Position numbers and translations under genes: made by a program | Notes under the pieces: model-generated | Told to the model about the DNA's origin: nothing | The model's input: the letters and a program-made list of their open reading frames with translations, nothing else | The model's database searches: none | In this document: positions 63,123 through 64,000 of the stretch, piece after piece | How positions within the stretch are numbered: the stretch's first letter is position 1 | How the letters are laid out: each line of letters starts with the position of its first letter | Assembly (NCBI GenBank): GCA_025266875.1 | Contig: JALLLT010000027.1 | Location: 124,001-188,000 of the forward strand | Direction of reading: 5' to 3' | Length of the DNA: 64,000 bases | Source of the DNA: Fennellomyces sp. T-0311 | Lineage: Eukaryota > Mucoromycota > Mucoromycetes > Mucorales > Lichtheimiaceae

Positions 63123-64000
63123 ATGATTAACAAATGCTGCTGCTGTATTTCACTTCGGTACTATTTACTGCGAAAGCTATATAAACGGTATATTGACGTA
63201 TATTTTTTGACGTTTTAGCGTTGGCGTTTTGATCATTGCAGTTCTCGAATGCGTAAGTTTCTGTTCTTTAGAAAAGAAGCAACACGATCGTTTTTTGCTT
63301 ATACAAAAGATCGACAGATTTGTAGTGCCGCAGCAGTTGCCTACCTTGCCATCGCCAAAGACAGTAAATATTCGACATCAACAGAATAGCACGATCCATA
63401 CGGAAAATGCTCACCGCACGACATTCGTCTTTTTAGGAATCCTATCGTACGACGAAGAAACATCGGTTAACTTAGAAGCAGCGTACTATGTCGGCATTGT
63501 CATCTCCAGCCTTTGCCTTGCAACAGCACTCTTTGGTTTCATCGGCACTATTGCGGTGGGTGAACAAATCAGATCGATCGACTAGAAATGAGGGGAGACT
63601 TACATGTATTTCATATAGCAAAAACGTGGCTTGATCAACATTTTCAAAATTGTATACTGGATTATGGCTATCTTGTCACTCATCGTTTGTCTGGCGACGT
63701 GGATATTTTTGTTAGTCCGACGTGGCGATATTATATCGGGTTGCGAGTTTTACATCACTGAAAATCCTCGAGATTACGGCATCACGACAAGTGACTTTGA
63801 TTCGGCCGAGATGTGTTCAAAGGCAATGACTGGACTTTTGGTTGGTGGTGCGATCGGCCTTGTTATTGGCAATGCTATTTCGGTATGTGGAGAGAGAAAG
63901 AAAGAGAAAAGGAGGATGGTATACTAAATAGGAAACGATCAGATTTATTTCGCCTGCGTGATTTCTGCGTACGCATCACGCCTCAAGCAAAGAATTCAAC
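63123..64000 (+). CDS. Four-transmembrane (tetraspan-like) protein, 3' end outside window
   Basis: Six exons visible (63123-63157, 63219-63252, 63318-63363, 63437-63555, 63619-63882, 63943 to the window edge), about 185 residues so far. It starts with a Cys cluster (MINKCCCCISLR) and a first helix (VGVLIIAVLECICSAAAVAY), then a short loop, helix 2 (YYVGIVISSLCLATALFGFIG), helix 3 (VYWIMAILSLIVCLATWIFLL), an extracellular-type loop with two Cys (GCEFYITENPRDYG, AEMCSKAMTG), and helix 4 (LLVGGAIGLVIGNAIS). After the last intron, which has a TACTAA branch site, comes IYFACVISAYASRLKQ. The topology is tetraspan/MARVEL-like, but no family signature is certain. Confidence 0.7.

Overview
The window is nuclear DNA of a filamentous fungus, most likely of the Mucoromycota (Mucorales-like). 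The evidence is many short introns (about 45-85 nt) with GT...CTAAC/CTRAY...AG signals, GC-richer exons in AT-rich spacers, and a gene set that fits early-diverging fungi: muskelin, a lipid diacylglycerol kinase, an F-box/LRR relic, a Rim15-type kinase and a bacterial-type lactate permease. The genus cannot be fixed from sequence alone. All exon models were read by eye, keeping splice phase across GT-AG (or GC-AG) junctions; no alignment or RNA data were used.

Layout. 1-2.2 kb: 3' part of a large protein with an HNH/NUMOD4-like C-terminal domain (gene A). 3.4-10.5 kb: three minus-strand genes, glutamine synthetase (with upstream GATA motifs), diacylglycerol kinase and an L-lactate permease of nine exons. 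10.5-16.8 kb: gene-poor spacer. 16.8-20.5 kb: CCR4-NOT ubiquitin ligase Not4, then a broken F-box/LRR gene. 20.5-24.1 kb: spacer. 24.1-37.8 kb: a gene-dense block with myosin regulatory light chain, PMCA-type Ca2+-ATPase, eEF1B-alpha, glycerophosphodiester phosphodiesterase, cytochrome b561-like protein, muskelin and an omega-like GST. 37.8-45.8 kb: gene-poor again. It holds a second HNH/NUMOD4-like gene (gene B, paralogue of A) and two relics, a 5'-truncated dienelactone hydrolase and a broken VHS-domain gene. 45.8-64 kb: dense housekeeping region with EMC4, an unknown membrane protein, a FAM192A/NIP30 protein, La, a 2163-residue Rim15/Greatwall-type kinase with a receiver domain, V-ATPase subunit D, a type I membrane protein, and the 5' part of a four-TM protein.

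There is no operon or pathway cluster. Most genes are independent housekeeping functions: nitrogen assimilation, Ca2+ export, translation, vacuolar acidification, ER membrane insertion, mRNA decay and quiescence signalling. The least explained element is the pair of HNH/NUMOD4-like genes A and B about 38 kb apart. They share a C-terminal module with an unusual tail, and B carries three graded, partly decayed copies of the fold. They look like homing-endonuclease-derived DNA-binding proteins kept as host genes.
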